A stretch of 36,264 nucleotides of DNA from Peptoniphilus_B koenoeneniae (GCF_030812875.1 NZ_JAUSTN010000010.1:1-36264), one strand, 5' to 3'. Positions 1 to 7,454 are shown, numbered from the stretch's first letter. Program-made: numbers and translations. Notes: generated by a model not told the origin, from the sequence alone.

Positions 1-169
1 GTATTTTTTCATGCTTATTTTTATTCAGTTTTTATCAATATCAATTCTTATATTTTTAGCATTTTACCTCTTGACTTTTAATAGTTAGTCTTTCTTTTTT
101 TGTTGTTTTAGGTGGAGGCTTAATAGATTTTTATATCCTCTTTGTGAATGAGCGTTTTGAAATGATAGA

Positions 170-221
170 ATTAAAAAAGCCGACTACTGAATTAATTTTT
201 GTTGTTTCAGTATGTCGGCTT
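170..221 (-). terminator. Rho-independent terminator
   Basis: A near-perfect inverted repeat (AAGCCGAC-ACTGAA type arms at 177-191 and 206-221) is followed on the minus strand by a run of six T. It would end minus-strand transcripts coming from the DUF3847/oriT region. Confidence 0.6.
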
Positions 222-242
222 AATTGTTTTGTTCATTTCAAA

Positions 243-296
243 TTTTAAAAGTCAAGGGCGAGCGTTAGCGAGTTTATTTACCCTTGACTTTTAAAA
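243..296. repeat. 16-bp perfect inverted repeat beside oriT
   Basis: Arms TTTTAAAAGTCAAGGG (243-258) and its exact complement (281-296) flank a 22-base loop that itself contains CGAGCG/TTAGCGAG. A partial direct copy of one arm (CTTGACTTTTAA) recurs at 70-81. Perfect arms of this length next to an oriT-like site suggest protein binding or a cruciform, but no function can be assigned from sequence alone. Confidence 0.6.
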
Positions 297-344
297 AGCG
301 AATGGTTGTTGGTCGCTTCAGGGTTTGGCTCCGCAGGACGCAAG

Positions 345-387
345 CACCCTTTAGGGTGTATAATTGCGCCCTTAGAAAATCTAAGGG
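345..387 (+). other. oriT: Putative MobQ/IncQ-type origin of transfer (oriT)
   Basis: A perfect 6-bp inverted repeat (CACCCT-TT-AGGGTG, 345-358) is followed at once by TATAATTGCGCCCTTA (359-374). MobQ-family oriT sites such as those of pIP501 and pSK41 have an inverted repeat followed by a TATAAGTGCGCCCTTA-type nick region; the match here differs at one base (T for G). A second hairpin (CCCTTAGA-AAA-TCTAAGGG, 369-387) overlaps its end. The adjacent DUF3847 gene is of a kind often found beside MobA/MobL relaxases. The relaxase gene itself is not in the window. Confidence 0.6.
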
Positions 388-409
388 AGATTTAATTATT
401 TTATTTTTC

Positions 410-700
410 CTAATTTTCTATCATTATTCTTAGTATTTTTTTAAATTCTTTTGTCTTTGTTGCTTCTTCTAGTAGTATTTTTATTTCTTCATCTGTTAGT
501 TCTTCTGCATTTTCTATAAGGCTTTCTAAGATTGCTCCTCTTGTTATGAGCCTATGAGTTCTTTCTTTTCTTCTTTTCACTATGTCTTGTTTTAATATCT
601 TTTGTTCTTGATTTTTTAGTTGCCTTAATCTTTCTTCTGTATGGTCAATTTTATCTTTTATTTCTTTTGACTCTTGTCTTATTTGATCTAATTTTTTCAT
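410..700 (-). CDS. DUF3847 family protein of mobile elements
   Basis: A 96-residue, highly charged protein, largely helical by appearance, with a predicted coiled coil in the first half (alternating K/E with I/L from residues 4-40) and a second acidic helix near residues 63-80. The sequence resembles the DUF3847 family, small proteins encoded next to MobA/MobL relaxases in Firmicutes mobile elements; their biochemical role is not established. A good ribosome binding site (GGAG) precedes the ATG. It is separated from the upstream lipoprotein gene by a terminator and has the oriT-like site directly downstream, which supports a link to mobilization. Family assignment is by recognition, not by search. 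Confidence 0.6.
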   Translation of the reverse strand: MKKLDQIRQESKEIKDKIDHTEERLRQLKNQEQKILKQDIVKRRKERTHRLITRGAILESLIENAEELTDEEIKILLEEATKTKEFKKILRIMIEN

Positions 701-721
701 ATAGCACTCCTTTCTCGCATT

Positions 722-755
722 AAAAAAGACGATAGAGTTTTTAATTTCTATCGCC
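722..755 (-). terminator. Rho-independent terminator, GACGATAG/CTATCGCC type
   Basis: On the minus strand GGCGATAG and CTATCGTC form an 8-bp stem followed by six T. It closes the lipoprotein transcription unit. The same stem recurs at 12622-12651. Confidence 0.7.
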
Positions 756-802
756 TAGGCTACTTTTAATTATTCTATTTACACAATCCTAAAATTTTCG
801 CT

Positions 803-1240
803 TTATCTTTTATTATCCATGTCTTTCAATTCTTGTACTTTATCATTAAATTCTTTTAAATCTTCTTTAGAAAGTTCCCATGTCAATGGAGTTGTAATCA
901 TAGGCACTCCCTCCATTGTAATATAAGGGTAATTTTCATAAATATAAAAATCTATCTTTGTACCTTCATTGCCGTTGGTAAATATAAGATGATAAGATTT
1001 TATTGCATCGTCAGGTATTTCTTTAAAATAATTTTCGAATTTTTTATCATTAACATTTTCTACACTCATTTCTATAAAATCACTAAAATAATCTAACTCA
1101 TCTTGTTTTTCTGTTTCAGCAATTTTTACATTGTTAGAATCAAATATTTCAATCTTATCTTCTTTTTTCTTGCTCTTACAAGAAGTGAGAACTATTAAAA
1201 AAACAAAAATAATAGTTATAAATGCAAATCTTCTTCTCAT
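803..1240 (-). CDS. Small secreted lipoprotein, function unknown
   Basis: 145 residues. An N-terminal basic stretch (MRRR) and hydrophobic core end in the lipobox LTSC, so Cys21 should be lipidated and the protein anchored on the outer face of the membrane. The mature part begins with a Lys-rich linker and continues as an acidic soluble domain without recognised motifs. A strong ribosome binding site (GGAGG) precedes the ATG. It sits in the same element as a lantibiotic-protection transporter; such systems often include an immunity lipoprotein (LanI), but I see no sequence match to SpaI or NisI, so that role is only a hypothesis. Confidence 0.7.
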   Translation of the reverse strand: MRRRFAFITIIFVFLIVLTSCKSKKKEDKIEIFDSNNVKIAETEKQDELDYFSDFIEMSVENVNDKKFENYFKEIPDDAIKSYHLIFTNGNEGTKIDFYIYENYPYITMEGVPMITTPLTWELSKEDLKEFNDKVQELKDMDNKR

Positions 1241-1360
1241 TTTGAACCTCCAGTTTAATAGTTACCTTCATTAATTTTCAATAAAAGTAACTCTCATTTA
1301 AATATCAACTTTTATCATCTTGACCCAACCCATGAATTAAAATGTTCTTCATAATTAAAT

Positions 1361-1675
1361 CTAACAATTCTCAGGCTTTATTAAGACTAACCATTGATAT
1401 AATCTCTTAGTAATTCTCCATAACCCTATCCCAATAATAGTTAGTAAAAATCCAACAATTACAGAAATAATTAGGTCTGGTAAAACTCCTAAACCAAAGC
1501 TAGGTTTAGTTAACCAATACAGATCTATTCTAAATAATTTGAACACAAATTTCACGATGCTTCCAACTATAACAATTGGACCACTAATCATAAAAGCCCA
1601 CCCAGTTATTCCTGTTATAGGAAATATAAATATCCAAATACAAGTAGCTATGGTATACCACTTTAAACTTTTCAT
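1361..1675 (-). CDS. Small integral membrane protein, function unknown
   Basis: 104 residues from the ATG that follows AAGGAG by 6 bases; an in-frame ATG eight codons upstream lacks a ribosome binding site. Three hydrophobic segments are visible, roughly residues 6-25, 28-45 and 66-86, with a basic C-terminal part. No family recognised. An extended -10 element lies about 90 bases upstream, so the gene probably has its own promoter. Confidence 0.5.
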   Translation of the reverse strand: MKSLKWYTIATCIWIFIFPITGITGWAFMISGPIVIVGSIVKFVFKLFRIDLYWLTKPSFGLGVLPDLIISVIVGFLLTIIGIGLWRITKRLYQWLVLIKPENC

Positions 1676-1764
1676 AATAATCTCCTTAAAAGTAATCAAA
1701 TTTTCTATATTATTATACCCAGTTTTTTCATTTTCTATTCTTAGTCTATTGGTTGCATAGTAGT

Positions 1765-1773
1765 ATTATAGCA
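1765..1773 (-). promoter_or_regulatory. Extended -10 promoter element for the small membrane protein gene
   Basis: The minus strand reads TGCTATAAT after an AATATTTTT tract. No good -35 hexamer is seen, which is acceptable for an extended -10. A near-identical AATATTTTTGGTATAAT occurs at 2761-2777. Confidence 0.45.
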
Positions 1774-1782
1774 AAAATATTT

Positions 1783-2292
1783 TTATTGATTTTGTACTTG
1801 GGTATTTGCCAACAAATCACCCAAATGTCTTTTATCATTACGTATTAGACCCATTAATAATAGCAGTACAGCAAATCCCATGCCTATAAAAAACAAGACG
1901 ATAGCCCATACATCAAAGTCAGTATAAATTCCATGAATCGTACTCATATGTCCTATTTGCCATGGTAAAAATTTGATTATGTTTCTTATAAAGCTTGCTT
2001 TTAAAGATTTATGTTTATAAACAAGTTTTAACCCCGCTTTGCGTTTACCAAAACTCCCATCTTTTGAATAATCCAAATAAGCAAAAATCAAAATGATTGG
2101 AATAACTGATGTTAATAACGCAATTAATTGTGATTGTAGTTCATTCATTTTTGGAATCCCTTTAAAAAACAGATGATAAACTGCCATGCTTACTCCAAAT
2201 AACAATGCTAAATACAAAAGAATAAGTAGATAATCAAAAAACAATTCTTTCATTCGTTTTTTTAATGATATTGGATTATTATTCATAAACAT
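1783..2292 (-). CDS. RDD family membrane protein
   Basis: 169 residues with four hydrophobic segments (about residues 20-41, 57-73, 125-144 and a preceding amphipathic stretch) and the conserved pattern of the RDD family: an N-terminal R.xx..FDYLL segment, then SFGKRKAGLKLV between membrane helices, then RHLGDLLANT at the C-terminus. RDD proteins are membrane proteins of varied and mostly unknown roles; some act in sodium/proton exchange or in immunity-like functions. Ribosome binding site GAGAGG lies about 11 bases before the chosen ATG; a second ATG two codons on is possible. Its start overlaps the end of a small broken reading frame. Confidence 0.75.
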   Translation of the reverse strand: MFMNNNPISLKKRMKELFFDYLLILLYLALLFGVSMAVYHLFFKGIPKMNELQSQLIALLTSVIPIILIFAYLDYSKDGSFGKRKAGLKLVYKHKSLKASFIRNIIKFLPWQIGHMSTIHGIYTDFDVWAIVLFFIGMGFAVLLLLMGLIRNDKRHLGDLLANTQVQNQ

Positions 2293-2380
2293 AATTTATT
2301 TATCCTCTCAGCGTGAAAAGTTTTCTTTATCTCCTCGTATATTATAGATGAACCATCAATTAACATTGCAGTTTTTTCAT
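2283..2380 (-). pseudogene. Small frameshifted reading frame upstream of the RDD gene
   Basis: An ATG with a strong AAGGAG site at proper distance opens a frame that stops after six codons. Removing one A from the run of A residues after the start would give a 30-odd residue peptide that contains AMLIDGSSIIYEEIKKTFHA and ends inside the start of the RDD gene. This looks like a decayed small gene or the stump of a larger one. Product not recognised. Confidence 0.3.
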
Positions 2381-2465
2381 TATATCTCCTTAACAAAAAA
2401 TATTTCTATTTTCTGAAACAAGTCTTATCTCTATCTTATAGCATAACGTATTTTTGCAAATTTAA

Positions 2466-2687
2466 TTAAATTTCATCATATTTCTTTTTTAATTTATCCA
2501 TGTAGTCAAGGTCAATCCACTCCTCGCTAAAACCACAGGCAGTACAAATATACCTATCAACAGACACTGCCGACATAATTGTATGCCCAGTCATAATATT
2601 ATTTCCAGTTCCATAAGCTCCAGCAGATCCTGGCACAAATAAAATATCACTTCCTCCACACTTTGGGCATTTTCTCGTATTTTTCAT
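2466..2687 (-). CDS. Small zinc-ribbon protein
   Basis: 73 residues with two Cys pairs, CPKCGG at residues 7-12 and CTACGF at about residues 48-53, spaced as in a zinc ribbon. The segment between is Gly-rich and the C-terminus is charged. Proteins of this kind are common hypothetical proteins in Firmicutes; no specific function is known to me. AAGGAG precedes the ATG. A 15-codon reading frame overlaps its start by ATGA, so translation may be coupled. Confidence 0.6.
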   Translation of the reverse strand: MKNTRKCPKCGGSDILFVPGSAGAYGTGNNIMTGHTIMSAVSVDRYICTACGFSEEWIDLDYMDKLKKKYDEI

Positions 2688-2731
2688 AAATTCTCCTTTT
2701 TTAATTCTTCCTTACTTTCATAATACCTCAT
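2684..2731 (-). pseudogene. 15-codon frame, probable 5' stump of a ClbS/DfsB-like gene or leader peptide
   Basis: A very good ribosome binding site (ACGGAGGTTGGCATATG) starts the peptide MRYYESKEELKKENL, which ends at a TGA overlapping the zinc-ribbon start codon. The peptide resembles the first residues of ClbS/DfsB four-helix-bundle proteins, suggesting that most of such a gene was deleted and its promoter and start were left to drive the zinc-ribbon gene. A genuine leader peptide is the alternative. Confidence 0.35.
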
Positions 2732-2760
2732 ATGCCAACCTCCGTGGTTTGTATATAGAT

Positions 2761-2769
2761 ATTATACCA
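2761..2769 (-). promoter_or_regulatory. Extended -10 promoter element for the zinc-ribbon gene
   Basis: Minus strand TGGTATAAT, about 30 bases before the 15-codon frame, after an AATATTTTT tract. It shares this context with the element at 1765-1773. Confidence 0.5.
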
Positions 2770-2829
2770 AAAATATTTTTATCCTAACGTTAATTCATAA
2801 TATTGTAATCAAACTGTTCCTGTTTATTT

Positions 2830-2966
2830 TTATTTTACAGCCTTTTCAATTTTGCAAACTATAGGTATCTCTACAAAAAATACTGTATATTGTCCAAACT
2901 CAATTCTTACTCCGATGTTCCTCCCACATTATTAAGTATTTTTTTACTATTGATAAGCCTAATACC
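2830..2966 (-). pseudogene. Decayed C-terminal fragment of a GHKL-type histidine kinase
   Basis: One frame reads GIRLINSKKILNNVGGTSE and, after loss of a single base near 2911, the next frame reads VRIEFGQYTVFFVEIPI before further residues and a stop at 2830. Joined, this has the shape of the final G2 box and last strand of AgrC/GHKL-type sensor kinases (GxGLxNVKKIL..YGG...). No upstream part of such a gene is left. The stretch 2732-3016 otherwise holds no gene. Confidence 0.5.
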
Positions 2967-3016
2967 ATTTATTCTTTATAACAGGAAAATGTATCGCTTA
3001 TATTGAGTTTGAAGCC

Positions 3017-4441
3017 TTAGCTTTTTTTAACTACTGGAATTATAACTTGTACACAGGCATATCCCTCTGGAGTGTTAGACAGATATAGTTCTCCACCATT
3101 TTCTCGTATTACTCTTGCTGTAAAATACAATCCGACACCTTTTATAGTTTGTGTGTAATTCTTTTTTTCAGAAAAGCCTTTGTCAGTTGCGTGGACTAAG
3201 GCAGCATCTGAAAAATGTGATCCAGAATTTGTGATTTTGTATTCGGCTTTCCCATTTGAAACGATAAATGTTAGATGAATTGATTGGGGTGAATGACCAT
3301 GCTCACAGGCATTAATGATAATATTAGTTAAGGCTTGATGAATTGCACTTTCCTCTGTGATTGTATAATCATCTGTATCTTGAAATTGGCTTTTCCACTC
3401 ATTCCCATATTGCTCACTTAATATATGTCCTTCTTGATTTATTTTGAGATTTAAACTATCTAATGGCAATGGTTCCTTGACTAGTTGTTCGTTATTTTCA
3501 TTACTAAGTTGTAGTTGCAATCTATCTGCTACCTCTTCTAATCGATTCAAATTAAAAATAATGGATTCAGTATATTTCAATAGATTTTCATTCATTTTTT
3601 CTTTATCCTTGTCAGATAGGAATAGAGTTAATTGACTAAGATCTTCTTTCATAAACTCAGCATTTGCACGAGCAACGGTCAACGGAGAACGATAATCATG
3701 CAGCATTTGGGTTGTTTGTTCTCTTATTTTATGCTCGCTATTCCAAAGTTCTTCTAATGTTACCTTTAGATCAACACGCATGTGGTCCATAAGGTTCCCT
3801 AGCTCTCTAAACTCTGATATTGATAGGGAGGAAGGGACAGGTATATTTAGATCTCCATTTCCTATGGAAACAAGAGCTTTTTGTAGCGGTAATACGTCTT
3901 TATAAATATGTCTGGTAACAGACTTTGCAAACCACATGGTTGGAATAAGAAGCGTAAGAGCAATTATGAAAATAAAAAGTGATTCTACTCTTGGCAGATG
4001 TGCATTTGCCCAATCTGAAGAATACAATACACCTATTCTGTATTTAAAGACGCAGACTCTATTATTGTATACAACTTTTGAAAAATAACCTTTAGAAAAA
4101 GGGATTTGTTTTCCATCTAAATAGTCTAGAGCATTCTCTTGATCCTCTATATTCATGTTTGAATTGATAACTTCATTTTCGTTGTTTAGCTGAATATAGC
4201 CAATATTATCAGGCACCCAAGTTGAGTTGAAATTTTGGCTAGAAATGATTTTTTCCTTTAAGATTTCAACTTGTTTTTCTTCGTGGTTGGCAAAAGTATA
4301 TAAATCATGTCTAACTCCATAGTGGAAACCGATAACCAATAAAAGAAAAAGAAAACAAATTATACCTATGAACACTAAGGAATATATAGATAATATTTTC
4401 CTTAGTGTATTTTTCTTAGAATATAAATTTTTTATTCCCAT
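3017..4441 (-). CDS. Sensor histidine kinase of a lantibiotic-response two-component system
   Basis: 474 residues from the ATG preceded by GGGGAG; it overlaps the end of the response-regulator gene by 10 bases. Two membrane helices (about residues 17-40 and 150-170) flank an extracytoplasmic sensor domain of some 110 residues, followed by a HAMP-like region, a HisKA helix with the H-box sequence HDYRSPLT, an N-box (HQALTNIIINACEHG) and a G2 box (KGVGLYFTARVI) of the ATPase domain. The H-box departs from the usual HELRTP. The pairing with an OmpR-type regulator and a LanFEG-type transporter suggests it senses a peptide antibiotic, as CprK or SpaK do; the ligand is unknown. Confidence 0.85.
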   Translation of the reverse strand: MGIKNLYSKKNTLRKILSIYSLVFIGIICFLFLLLVIGFHYGVRHDLYTFANHEEKQVEILKEKIISSQNFNSTWVPDNIGYIQLNNENEVINSNMNIEDQENALDYLDGKQIPFSKGYFSKVVYNNRVCVFKYRIGVLYSSDWANAHLPRVESLFIFIIALTLLIPTMWFAKSVTRHIYKDVLPLQKALVSIGNGDLNIPVPSSLSISEFRELGNLMDHMRVDLKVTLEELWNSEHKIREQTTQMLHDYRSPLTVARANAEFMKEDLSQLTLFLSDKDKEKMNENLLKYTESIIFNLNRLEEVADRLQLQLSNENNEQLVKEPLPLDSLNLKINQEGHILSEQYGNEWKSQFQDTDDYTITEESAIHQALTNIIINACEHGHSPQSIHLTFIVSNGKAEYKITNSGSHFSDAALVHATDKGFSEKKNYTQTIKGVGLYFTARVIRENGGELYLSNTPEGYACVQVIIPVVKKS

Positions 4442-5094
4442 TTGTAACCGACTCCCCAAATTGTTTTAATTGGATCAAGTTGATAAGTTGAAAATTTTTT
4501 TCTGATATTTTTTATATGTTCAACTATAGCTGCAGACTCAGATTCTGTCCAAAATCCACCGACTTGTTCGAGAATATGTTCTCGTGAAAAAACTTGTCCC
4601 TTATGTCTAGCTAAGAGTTCGCAAATTTCATATTCCATTTTTGTGAACTTGATAGTTTCTCCCTTTATTTGTATTTCTTTGGCATTTAAGAGAAAACGAA
4701 TATCTCCAAAAGATAGGTAAGAATGATGAACACGCTCTTCCCTTCTTAGATGTGCTTTTACTCGACTGACTAATTCCAATGGTGTGAAAGGCTTGCGAAT
4801 GTAATCGTCCCCGCCAAGTGCTAACCCCTCAGCGACATCTGCTTCTGTGGATTTGGCTGTAAGAAATAAGATTGGACAATCTACTTTTTCACGGACATTT
4901 CTGCAAAGTTCAAAGCCATCCATGTCGGGCATCATCACATCGAAAATCATCAAATCAAATTGATCGAGAGATAAACTTAAAGTTTCTTTTGCTGAGGCAC
5001 AAGTATATACAGAGAATTGAGCACGCTTTAAACTTGTTTCAATAACAGATCTAATTTGCTCATCGTCATCAACTACAAGTATGTTTTGACCCAT
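4432..5094 (-). CDS. OmpR-family response regulator
   Basis: 220 residues. The receiver domain has the acidic pocket DDD at residues 9-11, the phosphorylation site Asp52 (IFDVMMPDMDG) and the conserved lysine in IRKPF; a C-terminal winged-helix DNA-binding domain follows (EILEQV-type region and the terminal GVGYKWE). The start chosen is the ATG behind AGGAGAGGTG, 13 codons inside the longest open frame. It is co-transcribed with the kinase. By family analogy it should activate the adjacent ABC transporter operon; a pair of direct repeats with 11-bp spacing upstream of that operon (7471-7488) is a candidate binding site. Confidence 0.88.
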   Translation of the reverse strand: MGQNILVVDDDEQIRSVIETSLKRAQFSVYTCASAKETLSLSLDQFDLMIFDVMMPDMDGFELCRNVREKVDCPILFLTAKSTEADVAEGLALGGDDYIRKPFTPLELVSRVKAHLRREERVHHSYLSFGDIRFLLNAKEIQIKGETIKFTKMEYEICELLARHKGQVFSREHILEQVGGFWTESESAAIVEHIKNIRKKFSTYQLDPIKTIWGVGYKWE

Positions 5095-5130
5095 ATATTC
5101 ACCTCTCCTTTCATTAAATCTAGTCTGAGC

Positions 5131-5162
5131 CAAAAAGAGTACTCATATTATGAGACCACTCT
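5131..5162 (-). terminator. Rho-independent terminator after the ABC transporter operon
   Basis: Minus strand AGAGT..CTCAT-AAT-ATGAG-ACTCT hairpin followed by five T. It separates the transporter operon from the regulator genes. Confidence 0.5.
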
Positions 5163-5218
5163 TATCATTCAAAATCATAGTATGATGTGGAAATCTTGAA
5201 CTTTTAAATAATTTAATA

Positions 5219-5959
5219 TTATTCATCACTATTATCGGCTCTACCGTCCCATTTATTAAACCATATAGGAATTAAAGTAACAAGTGCAATGGTTACTATG
5301 ATACATATCAATAGACCATATCTCAGCTCAGCTGCAATCTTAAGAATATAATCTGTATGAAAAGTATCTAGAATCATTAGAGATGAAAATCTAGCTGCCC
5401 ATGTTGGCGGAAGGTAATACCAAAACTTATCCAAAAGTCCAGTACATCCTAAAGCCCCAACCAGAATAAAAATGACTCCAGAACCTATTGACCATGACGT
5501 ACCAAATTTAAAAGCGATAAATAGATGGATAAAAACTAGGCAAATAAGTGGAATAAGCATAAGAATAGTAGTCAAGACGTAGGATATGGTAATCATCTTT
5601 CCATACAGCAAAGCAAACCCAGCAACAGCAATGATTAAACTAAGACCTGTCATAATAACCAATAAAATAACAAGTGATATTAGCATTTGAATTCTTGATT
5701 TTCCAACACATAAAATATTAAAAGAAGAACCCGCACGTTGTTCCTGCTGAACAATACCAGTACACAACATGACAACCAAGCAATCCATAAATAAGGATAA
5801 GGCTTGAAAAAATCCAGATATATTTTGTTCAATACTCCATGAAGAAACAGAATAATAAGCGATAAAAAGTCCTACACAAATAATTGGCCAAAGAATGGTT
5901 ATATAAAATAGCGGACTTTTTACTATTTTATAAATATGAGAATGTAAACATTTCAACAT
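5219..5959 (-). CDS. Lantibiotic-protection ABC transporter permease (MutG/SpaG type)
   Basis: 246 residues with about six membrane helices and no other domain, the size and layout of LanG subunits. With the preceding permease and ATPase it would form a LanFEG exporter that expels lantibiotics from the membrane. The start is the ATG preceded by GAGGTG; a GTG three codons earlier overlaps that site. It ends the operon, followed by a terminator. Assignment to the G rather than the E subunit rests on position after a first permease and general similarity. Confidence 0.75.
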   Translation of the reverse strand: MLKCLHSHIYKIVKSPLFYITILWPIICVGLFIAYYSVSSWSIEQNISGFFQALSLFMDCLVVMLCTGIVQQEQRAGSSFNILCVGKSRIQMLISLVILLVIMTGLSLIIAVAGFALLYGKMITISYVLTTILMLIPLICLVFIHLFIAFKFGTSWSIGSGVIFILVGALGCTGLLDKFWYYLPPTWAARFSSLMILDTFHTDYILKIAAELRYGLLICIIVTIALVTLIPIWFNKWDGRADNSDE

Positions 5960-5964
5960 CAAAA

Positions 5965-6714
5965 TCACCTCGCTTCTGATTTTTTATAAAGGGTGGTGGA
6001 AACAATGGACAAAACCATCGTTAGTACCACAGATGCAACAATTGCAATTAAAACATCATAAGATTGTGTATAAATCAAATCTTCTTCAACAGGCAAACCA
6101 TTAGGTAAAAGCCCTAAAATAGAAATCATGGAACGATTTACCCATGCCCATGGGCAAAACATCCAATATGGTTTTAGTGCTAAAAACACACCTGAAAAAG
6201 AAATAGCTAAATTGACCACTACCGAAAAGATCACCCCTAATTTTTTTGAAATTATAAAGCTAAAAGGGATTTGCCACATGGTTGTGATAAACATGACTAT
6301 AATCCCTAAAAATATTGAAGCAATACTTAATTGCTTAATCTGATTAATTCCAAACAAACTAAAAATAAATGGTATACAAACCACAGCAACACTTAATAGA
6401 AAACAGGAAAGAAGAGCATATCCTAATACAACCAAAAGTTTAGAGCTCCATATTTTTCCTTGAGAAACTGGTAGACAACGGATTGCACGAAGTCCGTGCT
6501 TTCCGTTATCTATATTAACAGCTGTTGCACTGATCAATGCGAATGTAGCAGGTAAAAAAACTACATAGTACCAGTTAAATAAATTCAAGGAAAAATAACC
6601 TTGTTGAACAATAGCCATTAGTGCTAAGCAAAGAGGACTGGCAATAGCAATTCTTCTTGTTGCAGTTCTTTTTGTTTTCAAGAACTCGGCCATTAATATA
6701 TTTGAATTACTCAT
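5965..6714 (-). CDS. Lantibiotic-protection ABC transporter permease (MutE/EpiE type)
   Basis: 249 residues. The N-terminus MAEFLKTKRTATRRI followed by a hydrophobic helix is typical of LanE permeases, in which a short charged N-terminal segment precedes six membrane spans. The start is the ATG behind AAGGAGG, overlapping the end of the ATPase gene by 8 bases, so the two are translationally coupled. It is predicted to form the membrane channel together with the next permease. Family members confer self-protection in producers and resistance in non-producers; no lantibiotic biosynthesis genes are present here. Confidence 0.8.
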   Translation of the reverse strand: MSNSNILMAEFLKTKRTATRRIAIASPLCLALMAIVQQGYFSLNLFNWYYVVFLPATFALISATAVNIDNGKHGLRAIRCLPVSQGKIWSSKLLVVLGYALLSCFLLSVAVVCIPFIFSLFGINQIKQLSIASIFLGIIVMFITTMWQIPFSFIISKKLGVIFSVVVNLAISFSGVFLALKPYWMFCPWAWVNRSMISILGLLPNGLPVEEDLIYTQSYDVLIAIVASVVLTMVLSIVSTTLYKKSEAR

Positions 6715-7417
6715 TGAAGCCTCCTTGCTGATTACTAACAACTTTCATAAAAAGTTGCTCCAAATCCATTTTAGAATCAAATGCACCTTGATAACCTAAA
6801 TGTCCTGATGCAATGATTCCAATATGATCTGCAATATGTTCGACTTCAGATAAAATATGAGAAGACAGAATTACAGTAGTTCCTTGTTGTGAAAAACCTC
6901 TAATAAGTTCTCTCAATTCCTTTATTGCAATGGGATCAAGACCATTCGTTGGTTCATCTAGAATTAAAAGTTTTGGATTACTAAGTAAAGCCAAAGCGAT
7001 TCCTAATCTCTGTTTCATTCCCATTGAAAATTGTCCAGTACGTTTTTTCCCTGTATTAGTAAGACCGACAATCTGCAAAACTTCTTGAATTCGCTCTTCT
7101 TCAATCCCTAAAGCTATTGATCGTGCACGACAATTTTCATAGGCAGTTAAGTTTGGATATAGTGGTGCATTTTCAATCAATGCACCAATTTCAGAGAGAT
7201 TTGAACGATTCCAAGGATTATTATTGAATATGATGTCACCAGATGTAGGTGTAATCATACCGCAAATCATTTTGAGAAGAGTGGACTTTCCGGCTCCGTT
7301 TGGTCCCAATAATCCATAAATTTTTCCTCTTGGAACATTGATATTAACGCAGTCCACCGCTTTTTGTTTCCCGAACTGCTTTGATAGATTTCTAGTTTGT
7401 AATATAAAATCATCCAT
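6707..7417 (-). CDS. Lantibiotic-protection ABC transporter ATP-binding protein (LanF type)
   Basis: 236 residues. Walker A is GPNGAGKST (residues 38-46), the signature is FSMGMKQRLG, Walker B is LLILDEPTNGLDP, and the switch histidine is in SSHILSE. The loop normally carrying the Q-loop glutamine reads GALIENAPLYPNL, with Glu in that place: this E-loop is a recognised mark of LanF ATPases and supports the lantibiotic-protection call over a generic ABC-2 transporter. The gene is first in its operon with a strong AAGGAGG site. The operon resembles CprABC of Clostridioides difficile and SpaFEG/NukFEG immunity transporters. Confidence 0.85.
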   Translation of the reverse strand: MDDFILQTRNLSKQFGKQKAVDCVNINVPRGKIYGLLGPNGAGKSTLLKMICGMITPTSGDIIFNNNPWNRSNLSEIGALIENAPLYPNLTAYENCRARSIALGIEEERIQEVLQIVGLTNTGKKRTGQFSMGMKQRLGIALALLSNPKLLILDEPTNGLDPIAIKELRELIRGFSQQGTTVILSSHILSEVEHIADHIGIIASGHLGYQGAFDSKMDLEQLFMKVVSNQQGGFNE

Positions 7418-7454
7418 AGTATATTTTCCTCCTTATCATTTCTTTACGTATGTA

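Noticed and set aside
78..246. Plus-strand open stretch of about 55 codons with VNERFEMIELKKPTTELIF
   Set aside because: No start codon with a ribosome binding site, and it runs through a terminator and one arm of the inverted repeat; kept only as noncoding structure.
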